63,948 nt of DNA from Thermomucor indicae-seudaticae. Its lineage: Eukaryota; Mucoromycota; Mucoromycetes; Mucorales; Lichtheimiaceae. Positions 63,241-63,948 of this stretch are shown in pieces; position 1 is the stretch's first letter; each line of letters begins with the position of its first letter. The stretch covers positions 1 to 63,948 of the forward strand of contig JSYX01000148.1 of NCBI GenBank assembly GCA_000787465.1. Direction: 5' to 3'. The position numbers were made by a program, and so were the translations under genes. A model generated the notes under the pieces. The model searched no databases. It was not told where the DNA came from and saw only the letters and a list, made by a program, of their open reading frames with translations.

Positions 63241-63948
63241 TCAAACCATTCGTCTGACCTCCTTGATACGGAATTCCCTTGGCCCATGCGGTGATCTGGA
63301 TAAAAAAGTATACAATAGCCCGTCCGTAGAGATACCGGAACAATAGGTAAGATGCAAACTTCTCAAAGATTCCAGATAATAGAGTATCTGGTCCAAGCCG
63401 TCCAAACAAAGTCGCGACAGGTGTACTTCTTCCAGAGCACGAGAATGCTGCTGCATAAAATGCAAAACGTCTCTGATAAAGATTTTCTGGTCTTCTTTCC
63501 TAGGGACGGAACAGCCGCCGAACAGAAAGAATTTCCGCAAGGCCAGAAAACTTGTTGTTACGAGCGTTCTCCAGCGTCTACTGCGAAGTGATCCTTGACC
63601 GATGTCAAACCGGATATCCTCCAAAGTTTCGCAATGACGTTGTATGAAACGGCTCAATATATCGTCCACTCTGTCAAGTGTACCATGCAGGCGAAGCATT
63701 CGTAGTCCGCAAGCCGTTGCAGGTATGTCAGTAGCCATCGTACAGTCTTCAGCGTACGGCTGCGTCGATATTACTTCCAATCCCACAAGTCTAGGACAAT
63801 GTTCATAGACTGCTCGTAAAATTTCTTCATTAGGATTTCGTTCCAAAGAATGGACCTGAACCATACGTAAACTAAGAAACTTCAAATCTAGACACCGCGA
63901 TAGCGGGCCATCAACACGTATCCAGTATACTGGATTTTTTCGTAATAT
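63241..63948 (-). CDS. partial leucine-rich-repeat (F-box-like) protein, 3' end
   Basis: The minus-strand frame is open from the right edge of the window to TGA at 63243-63241, so the 5' part lies outside. Leucine-rich repeats are clear: CLDLKFLSLRMVQVHSLE, CPRLVGLEVI, CGLRMLRLHG, LEDIRFDIG, ALEEVHLSRLCLDGLDQIL and LRSLHLTYCSGIS. This spacing is typical of fungal F-box/LRR proteins, which act as SCF ubiquitin-ligase adaptors. The F-box itself would be in the missing N-terminus, so the call is provisional. At least 235 residues are visible with no intron. Confidence 0.65.
   Translation of the reverse strand: MLRKNPVYWIRVDGPLSRCLDLKFLSLRMVQVHSLERNPNEEILRAVYEHCPRLVGLEVISTQPYAEDCTMATDIPATACGLRMLRLHGTLDRVDDILSRFIQRHCETLEDIRFDIGQGSLRSRRWRTLVTTSFLALRKFFLFGGCSVPRKEDQKIFIRDVLHFMQQHSRALEEVHLSRLCLDGLDQILYYLESLRSLHLTYCSGISTDGLLYTFLSRSPHGPREFRIKEVRRMV

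Overview
The window is a gene-dense, intron-rich fungal nuclear segment. Introns are short (mostly about 55-75 bp, GT-AG) and the gene set is eukaryotic housekeeping: ribosomal protein eS8, clathrin light chain, USP7/Ubp15, Vtc1, Alg14, Nma111, Yme2. Degraded mobile sequence lies between the genes, including a Ty3/gypsy integrase tail, a TA-flanked MITE and a decayed Fanzor-like ORF. Gene content and the style of the mobile remnants point to Mucoromycota (a Mucorales-like mould). Genus cannot be set from sequence alone. Family calls come from reading translated exons; no database search was run.

Layout. 0.5-10.9 kb: YME2 (-), mitochondrial carrier SFC1 (+), a PXA-domain protein (-), and a divergent kinase-like protein with a 21-residue tandem repeat (+). 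11.5-15.0 kb: a TrhO-type rhodanese with a mitochondrial-type leader (+) and a Uds1/coiled-coil septation-type protein (+). 15.0-18.0 kb: gene-poor, holding a broken Fanzor/TnpB-like ORF. 18.0-27.2 kb: an MFS sugar porter (+), a gene-free 1.9 kb stretch and a large autoinhibited-type formin (-). 27.2-32.1 kb: the largest gene-poor stretch, with hairpins and an orphan TATA-type promoter. 32.1-42.7 kb: a compact cluster of SRPK kinase (+), SIP5 RING protein (+), VTC1 (+), ALG14 (-), aldo-keto reductase (+) and the nuclear HtrA-type protease NMA111 (-). 42.7-50.1 kb: a gap, then RPS8 (-), RQC1/TCF25 (+) and a CHY/RING ubiquitin ligase (-). 50.1-51.9 kb: unassigned ORFs and a gypsy fragment. 51.9-61.5 kb: clathrin light chain (+), a lysine-methyltransferase-like protein with a long N-terminal extension (+), pantothenate synthetase (+) and USP7/UBP15 (-). 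61.5-63.9 kb: a gap with a MITE, then a partial LRR/F-box-like gene (-) running off the right edge.

The genes do not form a pathway cluster. Recurrent themes are mitochondria (Yme2, Sfc1, TrhO-like), ubiquitin and quality control (USP7, RCHY1-like, SIP5, RQC1) and polarity/septation (formin, Uds1). Several neighbours share short divergent promoters (ALG14/AKR, 83 bp; RPS8/RQC1, 143 bp). The most unusual items are the kinase-like gene with a non-HRD catalytic loop and repeat array, the organellar TrhO homologue in a fungus, the methyltransferase with an unrecognised N-terminal half, the Fanzor-like pseudogene and the 173-bp MITE with nested inverted ends. I did not find a convincing new multi-gene system.
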